From NCBI RefSeq assembly GCF_003253545.1, contig NZ_QKYV01000005.1, forward strand, positions 124,001 to 188,000: a DNA stretch of 64,000 bases, in the 5' to 3' direction. Below, piece by piece: positions 19,030-27,599 of this stretch; within the stretch, counting starts at the first letter, position 1, and the number at the start of each line of letters is the position of its first letter. The notes under the pieces were generated by a model. That model made no database searches. It was not told the origin of the DNA and saw only the letters and a list, made by a program, of their open reading frames with translations. Source of the stretch: Mesonia algae. Lineage in GTDB: Bacteria > Bacteroidota > Bacteroidia > Flavobacteriales > Flavobacteriaceae. A program made the position numbers and the translations under genes.

Positions 19030-19365
19030 ATGAGCAAAACTTATTACGATCCAGCAGATTTGAGAAATTTTGGGAAAATTACAGATTGGAGTGAAGAATT
19101 AGGAGAGAAATTCTTTGATTACTATGGCAAAGTTTTTGAAGAAGGGGCTTTAAGTGCGAGAGAAAAATCTCTTATAGCTTTAGCTGTTGCTCACGTAGTA
19201 AAATGCCCATATTGTATAGATGCATATACACAAGATGGTCTTCAACGCGGTATTACAAAAGAAGAAATGATGGAAGCCGTTCATGCAGGAGCTGCAATAG
19301 AAAGTGGAGCAACATTAGTGCACGGAGTGCAAATGATGAAAAAATATGATAAGCTTTCTCATTAG
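19030..19365 (+). CDS. AhpD-like protein of the arsenosugar-associated peroxidase-like family
   Basis: The protein has 111 residues of the carboxymuconolactone decarboxylase/AhpD fold. The redox pair C59-P-Y-C62 sits in VAHVVKCPYCIDAYTQDG. The His that follows the pair in true AhpD is a Tyr-containing stretch here. The sequence matches the small family that accompanies ArsS-type radical SAM proteins. It starts 45 bases before arsS, so co-transcription is likely. It may handle thiol or peroxide chemistry for the pathway, which is an inference from context. Confidence 0.8.
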   Translation: MSKTYYDPADLRNFGKITDWSEELGEKFFDYYGKVFEEGALSAREKSLIALAVAHVVKCPYCIDAYTQDGLQRGITKEEMMEAVHAGAAIESGATLVHGVQMMKKYDKLSH

Positions 19366-19410
19366 TACTGTAGAGAAAACTTATTTTTTTAATCTAAAAT
19401 CTCAACTTTT

Positions 19411-20466
19411 ATGGCGACGAAGTCCCTTAAAAAACAAAACAATAAACTAGCGCTTGCAAATAAACAATTGGAAGTTTTATCGAGTGGTATCTTCGAAAAT
19501 GGAGAACTACCTACTTTTATAGATAAAATTTCTAAAACTAATAATTTCCCTTTACGCCCCAAAAAATTAGAAATACTTCAGCTCAACTTAGGTTATATGT
19601 GTAATCAGGTGTGTGAACATTGTCATGTAGACGCGGGGCCAGATCGTAAAGAAATTATGACTATAGAGACTATGCAACAGTGTCTAGAAGTTATTAAAAC
19701 TACAGGAGCACATACTTTAGATCTAACGGGAGGAGCACCAGAGATGAATCCTAATTTTAGGTGGTTTGTAGAGGAGGCTTCAAAAGCAGGAGTTAAAGAT
19801 TTTATTGTTCGTTCTAACCTTACAATTATTAGAGCGAATAAAAAATATTACGATTTACCAGATTTCTTTAAGAAACATAATGTTCATGTGGTTTCCTCTA
19901 TGCCTCATTGGACACGTGGAAAAACAGATAAACAACGCGGAGAAGGTGTTTTCGATAAAAGTATTAAAGCTCTTCAAGAGTTAAATGAGCGAGGTTATGG
20001 AATGCCAGATAGTGATCTTCGATTAGATTTAGTATACAATCCAAGTGGAGCATTTTTACCTAGTGATCAAGCTTCGATGGAAAAAGACTTTAAAAAAGCT
20101 TTACACGAAGATTTTAACATACAGTTCCATAATTTATTTGCTATAACAAACCTTCCTATTGCGAGATTTTTAGATTATCTTATTGCTTCAGAAAATTACG
20201 AAGACTATATGTACAACTTAGTAAATGCTTATAACCCTGCTGCTGTACAAAATGTAATGTGTAGAAATACCATTTCGGTGAGTTGGGATGGATGGCTTTA
20301 CGATTGTGATTTTAATCAAATGTTAGAGTTAAAAGTAGCCAGTAAGGTAAAGCATATATCAAATTATAATGAAGAGGTTTTAAATGATAGAAATATTATT
20401 GTTTCTCAACACTGTTACGGATGTACTGCAGGTGCAGGAAGTAGTTGTCAAGGTTCAGTAGCTTAA
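19411..20466 (+). CDS. arsS: Radical SAM protein of the ArsS (arsenosugar biosynthesis, former DUF3641) family
   Basis: The protein has 351 residues. The radical SAM cluster motif is C64-x3-C68-x2-C71 in GYMCNQVCEHCHVDAGP. LDLTGGAPEMNP forms the SAM-binding GGxP-like segment. The C-terminal DUF3641 part carries more Cys residues, ending in HCYGCTAGAGSSCQG. ArsS makes 5'-deoxy-5'-dimethylarsinoyl-adenosine from SAM and dimethylarsenite, the precursor of arsenosugars. The usual partner methyltransferase ArsM is not in the window. The flavoprotein gene follows 28 bases later. Confidence 0.85.
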   Translation: MATKSLKKQNNKLALANKQLEVLSSGIFENGELPTFIDKISKTNNFPLRPKKLEILQLNLGYMCNQVCEHCHVDAGPDRKEIMTIETMQQCLEVIKTTGAHTLDLTGGAPEMNPNFRWFVEEASKAGVKDFIVRSNLTIIRANKKYYDLPDFFKKHNVHVVSSMPHWTRGKTDKQRGEGVFDKSIKALQELNERGYGMPDSDLRLDLVYNPSGAFLPSDQASMEKDFKKALHEDFNIQFHNLFAITNLPIARFLDYLIASENYEDYMYNLVNAYNPAAVQNVMCRNTISVSWDGWLYDCDFNQMLELKVASKVKHISNYNEEVLNDRNIIVSQHCYGCTAGAGSSCQGSVA

Positions 20467-20494
20467 AAATCATATATTTACATAAATAGACAAA

Positions 20495-21787
20495 ATGCCA
20501 GAAAAAGTTGTTATTATAGGAAATGGTATTGCTGGTGTTACAGCAGCTCGACATATTCGTAAATTTTCCGATAAGGAAATCCTTATTATCTCTGCCGAAA
20601 GCGAGTACTTTTTTTCTCGAACTGCTCTTATGTATATTTATATGGGACACATGAAGTTTGAGCATACTAAACCTTATGAAGACCATTTTTGGAAAAAAAA
20701 TAATATTCAATTGCTACAAGCTTTTATTGAGGAAGTAAACGTGATTGACAAAACACTCCGTACACAAGAAGGAGAAACTATAAATTACGATCAACTTATT
20801 TTAGCTACAGGATCTCAAACTTTTTTTAGAGGTTGGGAAGGTGAAAATTTAAACGGCGTTCAGGGGTTAGTCACCAAACAAGACTTAGAACTGCTAGAAA
20901 AAAACTCCCAACATATAAAGAAAGCGGTAATTATTGGAGGTGGCTTAATTGGAGTTGAATTAGCCGAAATGCTTCATACCAGAAAAGTAGAAGTTAGTAT
21001 TTTGGTGCGAGAAACTGGCTTTTGGGGAAGCGTACTTCCTAAAGAAGAAGCACAATTTATCTCTAAACATATCCAGAAAAACGGAATTGAAATTTTAGAA
21101 GCAACCGAACTCGATAAAATTATTGGCAATAAGAATAATCAGGTACAATCTATTGTTACTAAAGATGGGAGAGAAATATCCTGTGATTTCGTCGGGATTT
21201 GTACAGGAGTAAAACCTAATATCGATTTTTTGAAAGATTCAGGAATACAAACTAATAGAGGTATTTTGGTGAATAAGTTTTTAGAAACCAACGTTAAAGA
21301 TGTTTATGCTATTGGAGATTGTGCCGAACAAAAAGAACCTCAAAGTCACCGTAAAAGTATAGAAGCCGTTTGGTATGTGGGAAGAATGATGGGAGAAACT
21401 GTTGCTCAAACTATTTGTGAAAATAAAACAGCTTATCAACCAGGGTATTGGTATAATTCTGCTAAATTTTTCGAAATTGAGTATCAAACTTATGGTCAAG
21501 TTCTCGCTAAAGCGGAAGACCATATTGGTAGCTTTTATTGGGAAGATTCTAAACACGAAAAAGCCATTCACATTCAGTATGTTAAGTCAGATGAAACCTT
21601 TTTAGGCATTAATACATTTGGAATAAGAATGCGCCATGAAGTAATAGATCGTTGGTTATCTCGACAAATGAAGCTGGAAGAAGTGATTTCTTGTTTAAAG
21701 GAAGCTAATTTTGATAAAGAATTCTCTAGAAAATTTGAGAAGCAAATTCAGTCCTCCTTTCAAGAACAATATTCAAAAGTAATATAA
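20495..21787 (+). CDS. FAD-dependent NAD(P)H oxidoreductase (pyridine nucleotide-disulfide reductase class)
   Basis: The protein has 430 residues. The N-terminal FAD-binding loop is GNGIAG (9-14). A second dinucleotide loop GGGLIGVELAE binds NAD(P)H, and the FAD-anchoring motif VYAIGDCAE lies near residue 272. There is no redox-active CxxxxC disulfide, so it resembles ferredoxin/rubredoxin reductases and nitrite-reductase-type flavoproteins. It sits between arsS and a membrane iron-sulfur protein 6 bases downstream. An electron-transfer role to that protein is inferred from position. Confidence 0.82.
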   Translation: MPEKVVIIGNGIAGVTAARHIRKFSDKEILIISAESEYFFSRTALMYIYMGHMKFEHTKPYEDHFWKKNNIQLLQAFIEEVNVIDKTLRTQEGETINYDQLILATGSQTFFRGWEGENLNGVQGLVTKQDLELLEKNSQHIKKAVIIGGGLIGVELAEMLHTRKVEVSILVRETGFWGSVLPKEEAQFISKHIQKNGIEILEATELDKIIGNKNNQVQSIVTKDGREISCDFVGICTGVKPNIDFLKDSGIQTNRGILVNKFLETNVKDVYAIGDCAEQKEPQSHRKSIEAVWYVGRMMGETVAQTICENKTAYQPGYWYNSAKFFEIEYQTYGQVLAKAEDHIGSFYWEDSKHEKAIHIQYVKSDETFLGINTFGIRMRHEVIDRWLSRQMKLEEVISCLKEANFDKEFSRKFEKQIQSSFQEQYSKVI

Positions 21788-21793
21788 TTATCT

Positions 21794-23383
21794 ATGTATC
21801 AATCTCAAAAATCTATGGCTTTAGGAGGGCAGCCACCAAAAGCGCTTTCTACCCTACAAAAAGTAGCAGTAAGCTTGGGGATGTTAGGATTACTTATATT
21901 AGTTCTAGCAGCTTTTCAAGTACACTTACCTCAAAAAAGTCTTTGGTTAACCATTGCTTTAGGTGGGATAGGAGGCGGAGTTGTTTTATTTTCCGCAGCA
22001 GCATATAAAAATAAATTAGCAGGAATTAAAAATGACGGGGTTTGGTTTAAATCTATATCTAGTAGAGGCTTATGGGCTTGGCTATTTGGGGTTTTACTTA
22101 CAGGTTTTTACGTTATTTTATATTTTTTCCCGGCCTTAATAGGACTTAGAAGTGAGGGTGATAACGTCGGTTTAATTGCACTTTTTGATCCGTTAAGTAA
22201 AGCGTTAAGTGGCAATCCTGCGAGCCAATGGTTTGTTTATGGTACGCTTTATACTTTAGCTATACTTTCTTTTGGGATTAAATTTTTATGGAAATACCGC
22301 CACAGTCGTTATGAAAAGCTTAGAACAATTTCGGTTATGTTTTTTCAAACTGCTTTTGCTTTTTTAATTCCAGAGTTTATGGCTCGTCTCAATGGAGAAG
22401 GGTTTTCACTTCCTTATTACGACCTAAAAAACATCTGGCCTCTCAATTATTATAATTTTGAACAGTATCGTGTAGATGACTTTATAAGTGCAGGAACTGT
22501 AGGTGTTGCATTACTTATTTTTGGAGTAGCTTCAATTTTTATTATTACTCCAATCCTTACTTACAAATATGGTAAACGTTGGTATTGTTCTTGGGTTTGT
22601 GGTTGTGGAGGTTTAGCCGAAACTGCTGGAGATTCTTTTAGGCATTTAAGTGATAAAAGCACATTTGCTTGGAAAGTAGAAAGATGGGTTGTTCATAGTG
22701 TGGTAGTCTTTGTGGTTTTAATGACCACCGCTGTAGTATATACTTATTTAGGATACGATCCTCAAAAATATTGGCTTACCAAAGATGTTTTCTTGTTGCT
22801 TGTAGGAGGTTTGTTAACCGTAGTATTTGCTTGGGCAATGATTTTTAAGCGTAAAGAATTAGAAAAAGATGCTCAATACGGTGCTATAGGTTATATGGTT
22901 ATTATAGCCAGTTTAATTGGAATACATTTTTTTAGCGGAAATAATTTATTTTTATTTCAAGCAGAAACACTTAGATCTACTTACGGTTTCCTTATCGGAA
23001 GTATTTTTAGCGGAGTTATAGGTACTGGTTTTTATCCCATTTTTGGAAACCGAGTATGGTGTCGTTTTGGATGTCCTATGGCAGCTATATTAGGATTTCA
23101 GCAACGTTTATTTTCGAAGTTTAGAATTACTGTAAATGGCGGACAATGTATTTCTTGTGGAAACTGTTCTACCTATTGTGAAATGGGAATAGATGTGCGT
23201 GCTTATGCTCAAAAAGGAGCAAACATCGTACGTTCTTCTTGTGTAGGATGTGGAATTTGCGCTGAGGTTTGTCCGCGTGGAGTTTTAAAACTAGAAAACG
23301 ATTCCCTTGACGGAAGAATCAACCCTAAAGACGTACTTTTGGGCAATGATGTAGATTTAATGAACTACGTGAATCACAAGTAA
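21794..23383 (+). CDS. Membrane polyferredoxin, NapH/NosR-like 4Fe-4S protein
   Basis: The protein has 529 residues with about eight membrane helices. Two cytoplasmic Cys patches of the NosR/NapH type are at about 267-275 (WYCSWVCGCGG) and about 418-424 (WCRFGCP). The C-terminus carries two 4Fe-4S ferredoxin motifs, CISCGNCSTYC near 450 and CVGCGICAEVC near 481. Such proteins pass electrons between quinol or flavoprotein and iron-sulfur enzymes. Its stop overlaps the next start by 1 base. Feeding the radical SAM enzyme is a reasonable but unproven role. Confidence 0.83.
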   Translation: MYQSQKSMALGGQPPKALSTLQKVAVSLGMLGLLILVLAAFQVHLPQKSLWLTIALGGIGGGVVLFSAAAYKNKLAGIKNDGVWFKSISSRGLWAWLFGVLLTGFYVILYFFPALIGLRSEGDNVGLIALFDPLSKALSGNPASQWFVYGTLYTLAILSFGIKFLWKYRHSRYEKLRTISVMFFQTAFAFLIPEFMARLNGEGFSLPYYDLKNIWPLNYYNFEQYRVDDFISAGTVGVALLIFGVASIFIITPILTYKYGKRWYCSWVCGCGGLAETAGDSFRHLSDKSTFAWKVERWVVHSVVVFVVLMTTAVVYTYLGYDPQKYWLTKDVFLLLVGGLLTVVFAWAMIFKRKELEKDAQYGAIGYMVIIASLIGIHFFSGNNLFLFQAETLRSTYGFLIGSIFSGVIGTGFYPIFGNRVWCRFGCPMAAILGFQQRLFSKFRITVNGGQCISCGNCSTYCEMGIDVRAYAQKGANIVRSSCVGCGICAEVCPRGVLKLENDSLDGRINPKDVLLGNDVDLMNYVNHK

Positions 23384-24078
23384 TGACCCCAAAAATTAAA
23401 GTGATTATTCCTGCATTTAATGAGGAAGAATCTATAGGTTTAGTAATTAAGGATATTCCTGACTATGTAGAAGAGGTTATTGTCATAAGTAACAATTCTA
23501 CAGATAGAACCGAAGAAAACGCCGCCAAAGCCGGTGCTACTGTTCTCAAAGAACCACGAAAAGGTTATGGTTATGCATGTCTCAAAGGAATGAATTTCAT
23601 TGCCGAACAAGGTACTGTCCCAGATATTATAGTATTCTTAGATGGAGATTATAGCGATTATCCCGAGCAGCTTACTCAGCTCATAGCGCCTATCATAGAA
23701 AAAGATATAGATTTTGTAATTGGAGCTAGAGTGAAACGATTACGGGAAGCAGGTTCTATGACCCTCCCTCAAATTTTTGGAAACTGGTTAGCTACTTTTT
23801 TAATGAAACTTTTATTTGGTTCAAAATTCACAGATTTAGGTCCGTTTAGAGCCATAAAGTATCATAAACTACTTGCACTAGCTATGGAAGATAAAACCTA
23901 TGGGTGGACGGTAGAAATGCAATTAAAAGCATTAAAGAAAGACTTTTCTTATCAAGAAATTCCTGTAAAATATAGAAATAGAATAGGAGTGTCTAAAGTT
24001 TCGGGAACAGTAAAAGGAGCGGTGATGGCCGGGGTTAAAATTTTAGGTTGGATTTTTAAATATGGTTTTAAAAAATGA
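23383..24078 (+). CDS. Family 2 glycosyltransferase, dolichyl/polyprenyl-phosphate sugar synthase type
   Basis: The protein has 231 residues. The GT-A core begins VIIPAFNEEESIGLVIKDIP and has the metal-binding FLDGDYSDYPEQL (DxD-like). It lacks long C-terminal membrane segments. The pattern matches DPM1/DPG synthase-like enzymes that charge a polyprenyl phosphate with one sugar from a nucleotide donor. It is coupled on both sides (1-base and 4-base overlaps), which joins the radical SAM/redox genes to the sugar genes. Confidence 0.82.
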   Translation: MTPKIKVIIPAFNEEESIGLVIKDIPDYVEEVIVISNNSTDRTEENAAKAGATVLKEPRKGYGYACLKGMNFIAEQGTVPDIIVFLDGDYSDYPEQLTQLIAPIIEKDIDFVIGARVKRLREAGSMTLPQIFGNWLATFLMKLLFGSKFTDLGPFRAIKYHKLLALAMEDKTYGWTVEMQLKALKKDFSYQEIPVKYRNRIGVSKVSGTVKGAVMAGVKILGWIFKYGFKK

Positions 24079-25553
24079 TTTTTGAATTAATCCTTGTAGG
24101 TATATATGGTTTATGCTTAGTGTTGGTTTTTTTATATGCCATAGCACAATTAGGCTTATATTTTAATTACATCAAATCTAAAAAAAAATCCGCGAAAGCT
24201 TTACAATATGACTTCTCCAATTGTGAGGAAATTCCGTTGGTAACCATACAACTTCCGTTATACAACGAAATGTATGTGGTAGAACGTTTATTAAAAAATA
24301 TAGCTTGTATAGATTACCCTCGAGAAAAATTAGAAATACAGGTTTTAGATGACTCTACAGATGAATCTTTGATGAAAACACGACAGATTATCGAAGGTTT
24401 AAAAAAAGAAGGTTTAGACATACAACACATAACTAGAGTTAAGCGTACAGGTTTTAAAGCTGGAGCTTTAAAAGAAGGATTGATAAATGCAAAAGGGGAG
24501 TTTATTGCAATTTTTGATTCCGATTTTTTACCACAAAAGAATTGGTTATTAAAAACCATTCCATTTTTTAAAGATCCCCAAATTGGAGTTGTACAAACCC
24601 GTTGGGGGCATCTTAATAGAAACTATTCCATTTTAACACGTATTCAAGCTTTTGCATTAGACTTTCACTTTATTTTAGAACAAGTAGGAAGAAGTTTTGG
24701 TAACCATTTTATTAACTTTAATGGTACTGCGGGCGTTTGGAGAAAAGAATGTATTCTCGATGCAGGGAATTGGGAAGGAGATACTTTAACCGAAGATTTA
24801 GATTTAAGTTATAGAGCACAGCTTAAAAATTGGAAATTTAAATACCTTGAAGAAGTAGAGACTCCAGCCGAATTACCCGTAGCCATTAGTGCTGCTAAAT
24901 CTCAACAGTTTAGGTGGAATAAAGGCGCAGCAGAAAATTTCCAAAAACTTTATTTTCAAGTTCTTAAAAACTCTCAAGTATCGTGGAAAACTAAATTTCA
25001 TAGTCTTTTTCACTTATTAAATAGCAGCATGTTTTTAATCGTACTTACTATAGCTATTTTAAGTGTACCCATACTTTACATTAAAGCCAATCATCCCAAT
25101 TGGAACTTTCTATTTTACGGTCTTGCTTTTTTTGGCATAAGTACTTTTATTTTTTTAATAAGTTATTGGCTTACTTATACCAAAATTCACGGTAGCGGAT
25201 TCAAAAATTTCATCAATTTTATAGGTTTATTTTTTACATTTTTTTCGGTAGCGTTAGGGCTTTCTGTTCATAATTCTATTGCCGTTTTAGAAGGTCATTT
25301 TGGTAAGAAATCTGAATTTATTAGAACACCAAAATTTAATATTTCTAAAAAAGATGAGGTGTGGAAAGCCAATAAATATCTACAAAGAGAGTTTTCTTTC
25401 GCACAAGTTATTGAAGTGATATGCTTACTTTATTTTGGTTTTGCTATATATAGTGCTTTTAAAGTGAATGATTTTGGATTACTTATTTTTCATGCTATGC
25501 TTTTTATGGGCTTTGGTTTCGTAATTTTAAAATCTTTGTCATTTAGAAATTAA
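24075..25553 (+). CDS. Membrane family 2 glycosyltransferase (cellulose synthase/ceramide glucosyltransferase-like)
   Basis: The protein has 492 residues. An N-terminal membrane helix is followed by a GT-A domain (about 50-290) with IQLPLYNEMYVVERLL, DDSTDES, FDSDFLP (DxD), TLTEDLDLSYR (TED) and QQFRWNKGA (QxxRW). Four more C-terminal membrane helices complete it. The D-DxD-TED-QxxRW set is that of CESA-like synthases that move product across the membrane. A palindrome copy at 24189-24200 encodes S-A-K-A. The mannosyltransferase gene starts on its last base. Confidence 0.88.
   Translation: MIFELILVGIYGLCLVLVFLYAIAQLGLYFNYIKSKKKSAKALQYDFSNCEEIPLVTIQLPLYNEMYVVERLLKNIACIDYPREKLEIQVLDDSTDESLMKTRQIIEGLKKEGLDIQHITRVKRTGFKAGALKEGLINAKGEFIAIFDSDFLPQKNWLLKTIPFFKDPQIGVVQTRWGHLNRNYSILTRIQAFALDFHFILEQVGRSFGNHFINFNGTAGVWRKECILDAGNWEGDTLTEDLDLSYRAQLKNWKFKYLEEVETPAELPVAISAAKSQQFRWNKGAAENFQKLYFQVLKNSQVSWKTKFHSLFHLLNSSMFLIVLTIAILSVPILYIKANHPNWNFLFYGLAFFGISTFIFLISYWLTYTKIHGSGFKNFINFIGLFFTFFSVALGLSVHNSIAVLEGHFGKKSEFIRTPKFNISKKDEVWKANKYLQREFSFAQVIEVICLLYFGFAIYSAFKVNDFGLLIFHAMLFMGFGFVILKSLSFRN
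24189..24200. repeat. Dispersed in-frame palindrome, partial copy (SAKA form)
   Basis: TCCGCGAAAGCT in the CESA-like glycosyltransferase gene, one half of the full palindrome, in the same frame as the other copies. Confidence 0.6.
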
Positions 25554-26947
25554 TGTGGAAAGCACTATACATAAAATATAAAACACCACTTCTATTTTCA
25601 ATCATATTATCGGTTTTGTATGCATCTTTCGCTTACGATTTAGAGAGGTATGATTTTATTAAGCTTATCTCCATTTTCACCGCGTTATTTTTTCTCACCT
25701 ACAAATTAATTCAATTTAATCATGGCAATTTTAAATTTCTATTGCTGGTAGGAATAGTATTTAGATTGGTTTTTATAAGCGCATTGCCCAATTTATCACA
25801 AGATTTTTATCGGTTTATTTGGGATGGTCGGTTAATTGCAAATTTCATAAATCCCTACCTATTCACACCAAATGAGTACCTCTTGAATGGCTATAATTAT
25901 ATCGCTCAAGCGGAAACTTTAACAAGAGAAATGGGTTCGTTAAGCGTGGGTAATTTTAGTAATTATCCACCCATCAATCAATTAATTTTTGGAGTCGCAG
26001 GATTATTTTCTAAAACCTCTATTTTAGGATCGATTATCATTTTTAGAATTATAATACTTGCTGCCGATATTGGAATCTTATTTATAGGACGTAAAATCTT
26101 AATAAAAATAGGAAAAGACCCGAAGCATATTTTTTGGTACTTTTTAAACCCTTTTATACTTATAGAACTTACTGTAAACCTTCATTTTGAAGGAGTAATG
26201 TTATTCTTTTTTCTAGCTTCTATGTATGCTTTGATAAAAAATGAATGGTTAATCTCAGCCATTTTATTGGGAATTTCGGTTTCCGTAAAGCTTTTACCTC
26301 TACTTTTTCTTCCTTTGTTGTTTCAATGGTTTGTCAATAAAGATAAAAGCATTGACTGGAGAAAGAATATTTTTAAACTAAGTCTCTACTATGGAGTAGT
26401 ATTTACTACCGTTGCAATTACTTTTCTACCTTTTATATCTCAAGAGCTGATTCAAAATTACAGTCATACTATTGGACTTTGGTTTCAAAAGTTCGAATTC
26501 AATGCGAGTGTCTATTATCTTTTTCGGTGGATAGGATATCAATTAGTCGGCTGGAACACGATTGCGACTCTAGGTAAAATACTGCCAATAATCGTATTGA
26601 TTACCGTACTAACATTAGCATTTTTTAGAAAAAATACTTCCGTAAAGCAATTATTTAGTGCAATGCTTATAGGTAGTTTTTGCTACTTTTCCTTGTCTAC
26701 TACAGTGCATCCGTGGTACATCGCAACCCCTTTATTATTGAGTATTTTCACTCCTTATCGTTTTGCAATATTGTGGAGCTTTATGGTCTTTTTTAGCTAT
26801 TCAGCCTATACTATTGATGGGTTTCAAGAGAATTATATACTTATTACTTTAGAATATGGGGTTATTTTTATTTTCGCTTTCGCGGAATTTTTTCCTACTC
26901 TGAAGCAGAAGATGTTATCCCAATATAAACATTTCGTACATAAATAA
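25553..26947 (+). CDS. GT-C type integral membrane glycosyltransferase (polyprenyl-phosphate-mannosyltransferase-like)
   Basis: The protein has 464 residues and about eleven membrane helices. The first extracytoplasmic loop contains LPNLSQDFYRFIWDGRLIANFINPY. The DFYRFIWDG stretch is the acidic active-site loop expected of GT-C enzymes that use polyprenyl-phosphate sugars. LLFLPLLFQWFVNK and TVHPWYIATPLLL are further conserved segments. The enzyme should accept the sugar made by the small GT2 two genes upstream. Its last 53 bases overlap the end of the convergent LABN-domain gene. Confidence 0.8.
   Translation: MWKALYIKYKTPLLFSIILSVLYASFAYDLERYDFIKLISIFTALFFLTYKLIQFNHGNFKFLLLVGIVFRLVFISALPNLSQDFYRFIWDGRLIANFINPYLFTPNEYLLNGYNYIAQAETLTREMGSLSVGNFSNYPPINQLIFGVAGLFSKTSILGSIIIFRIIILAADIGILFIGRKILIKIGKDPKHIFWYFLNPFILIELTVNLHFEGVMLFFFLASMYALIKNEWLISAILLGISVSVKLLPLLFLPLLFQWFVNKDKSIDWRKNIFKLSLYYGVVFTTVAITFLPFISQELIQNYSHTIGLWFQKFEFNASVYYLFRWIGYQLVGWNTIATLGKILPIIVLITVLTLAFFRKNTSVKQLFSAMLIGSFCYFSLSTTVHPWYIATPLLLSIFTPYRFAILWSFMVFFSYSAYTIDGFQENYILITLEYGVIFIFAFAEFFPTLKQKMLSQYKHFVHK
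26875..26888. repeat. Dispersed in-frame palindrome, copy (FAE form)
   Basis: CGCTTTCGCGGAAT encodes F-A-F-A-E near the end of the GT-C gene, just outside the 3' end of the convergent LABN gene. Confidence 0.75.
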
Positions 26948-27533
26948 AAGATCCGCCCAAATGCGAGGCTAAAAGTACAGGATCTTCTCTGTAAATTGCA
27001 TACACCAAGACAATAGCTGATCCCACTAAACTCAGCCACCAAAAACCTAAAGGCAAACTAGACTTTTTCTTATTCTCAGAATATACCCATTGGTAAATAA
27101 ATCTAAAGGTATATACCAACTGACCGACAATTCCTGTTATGAGTAGCCAGGTGCTAATTCCATTATTTTCTTGTTGAGAAAACATAAGGTTGTAGTCAAT
27201 ATCAGCACCAAAAATGCCGTACCAAACCGCAAAAAATGGAAAACCGATCACAATAAACTTAAAAATAAATGACGAAGGTTTCCACTCTTTTTGAAGAATA
27301 AGGTTACGTATAAAAACAAAATAGATAATTGCTTGTCCGAGCATTATTGAAAAATCCCGACGTAAATACCCATAGAAAAAGAAAATAATGGCGGCTATTA
27401 AACTAAGCTTCCAAAAGATGACAGGGGTTTTTAATTTTTTAGCTTTTTCAGATTGAAACCATTGAATAATAATTCGAGAAGCAAATAGAATTTGCGCGGT
27501 AAAACCAATACTGTAGATAATCCAATCGTGCAT
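26895..27533 (-). CDS. Tandem LABN (lipid A biosynthesis N-terminal) domain membrane protein
   Basis: The protein has 212 residues from the ATG at 27531-27533 (MHDWIIYSIGF). A TTG 42 bases further up gives a poorer start. Two copies of the LABN repeat are visible: GFTAQILFASRIIIQWFQSE, ending in IRNLIL, and GIVGQLVYTFRFIYQWVYSE, ending in VRNVYI. Each has about three membrane helices. LABN proteins are often encoded next to polyprenyl-phosphate glycosyltransferases and have been suggested to act in moving lipid-linked sugars. The gene faces the GT-C gene and overlaps it by 53 bases. Confidence 0.78.
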   Translation of the reverse strand: MHDWIIYSIGFTAQILFASRIIIQWFQSEKAKKLKTPVIFWKLSLIAAIIFFFYGYLRRDFSIMLGQAIIYFVFIRNLILQKEWKPSSFIFKFIVIGFPFFAVWYGIFGADIDYNLMFSQQENNGISTWLLITGIVGQLVYTFRFIYQWVYSENKKKSSLPLGFWWLSLVGSAIVLVYAIYREDPVLLASHLGGSFIYVRNVYIGITSSASE

Positions 27534-27544
27534 AAATAAAGAAA

Positions 27545-27584
27545 TAGACTCGCAAATAAAACAAAATTTATTCAAGCGAGTCTA
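27545..27584. repeat. Inverted repeat between the LABN gene and the GNAT-nitrilase gene
   Basis: Nine-base arms TAGACTCGC (27545-27553) and GCGAGTCTA (27576-27584) around a 22-base A+T-rich loop. On the minus strand it could be a weak terminator after the GNAT-nitrilase gene, or an operator. The long loop and lack of a good T run argue against a standard terminator. Confidence 0.45.
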
Positions 27585-27599
27585 GTATTTGGTAAAAGC

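Noticed and set aside
26875-26888. Palindrome considered as a terminator for the LABN gene
   Set aside because: The same sequence occurs in the middle of other genes, lacks a T run and encodes the same residues elsewhere.
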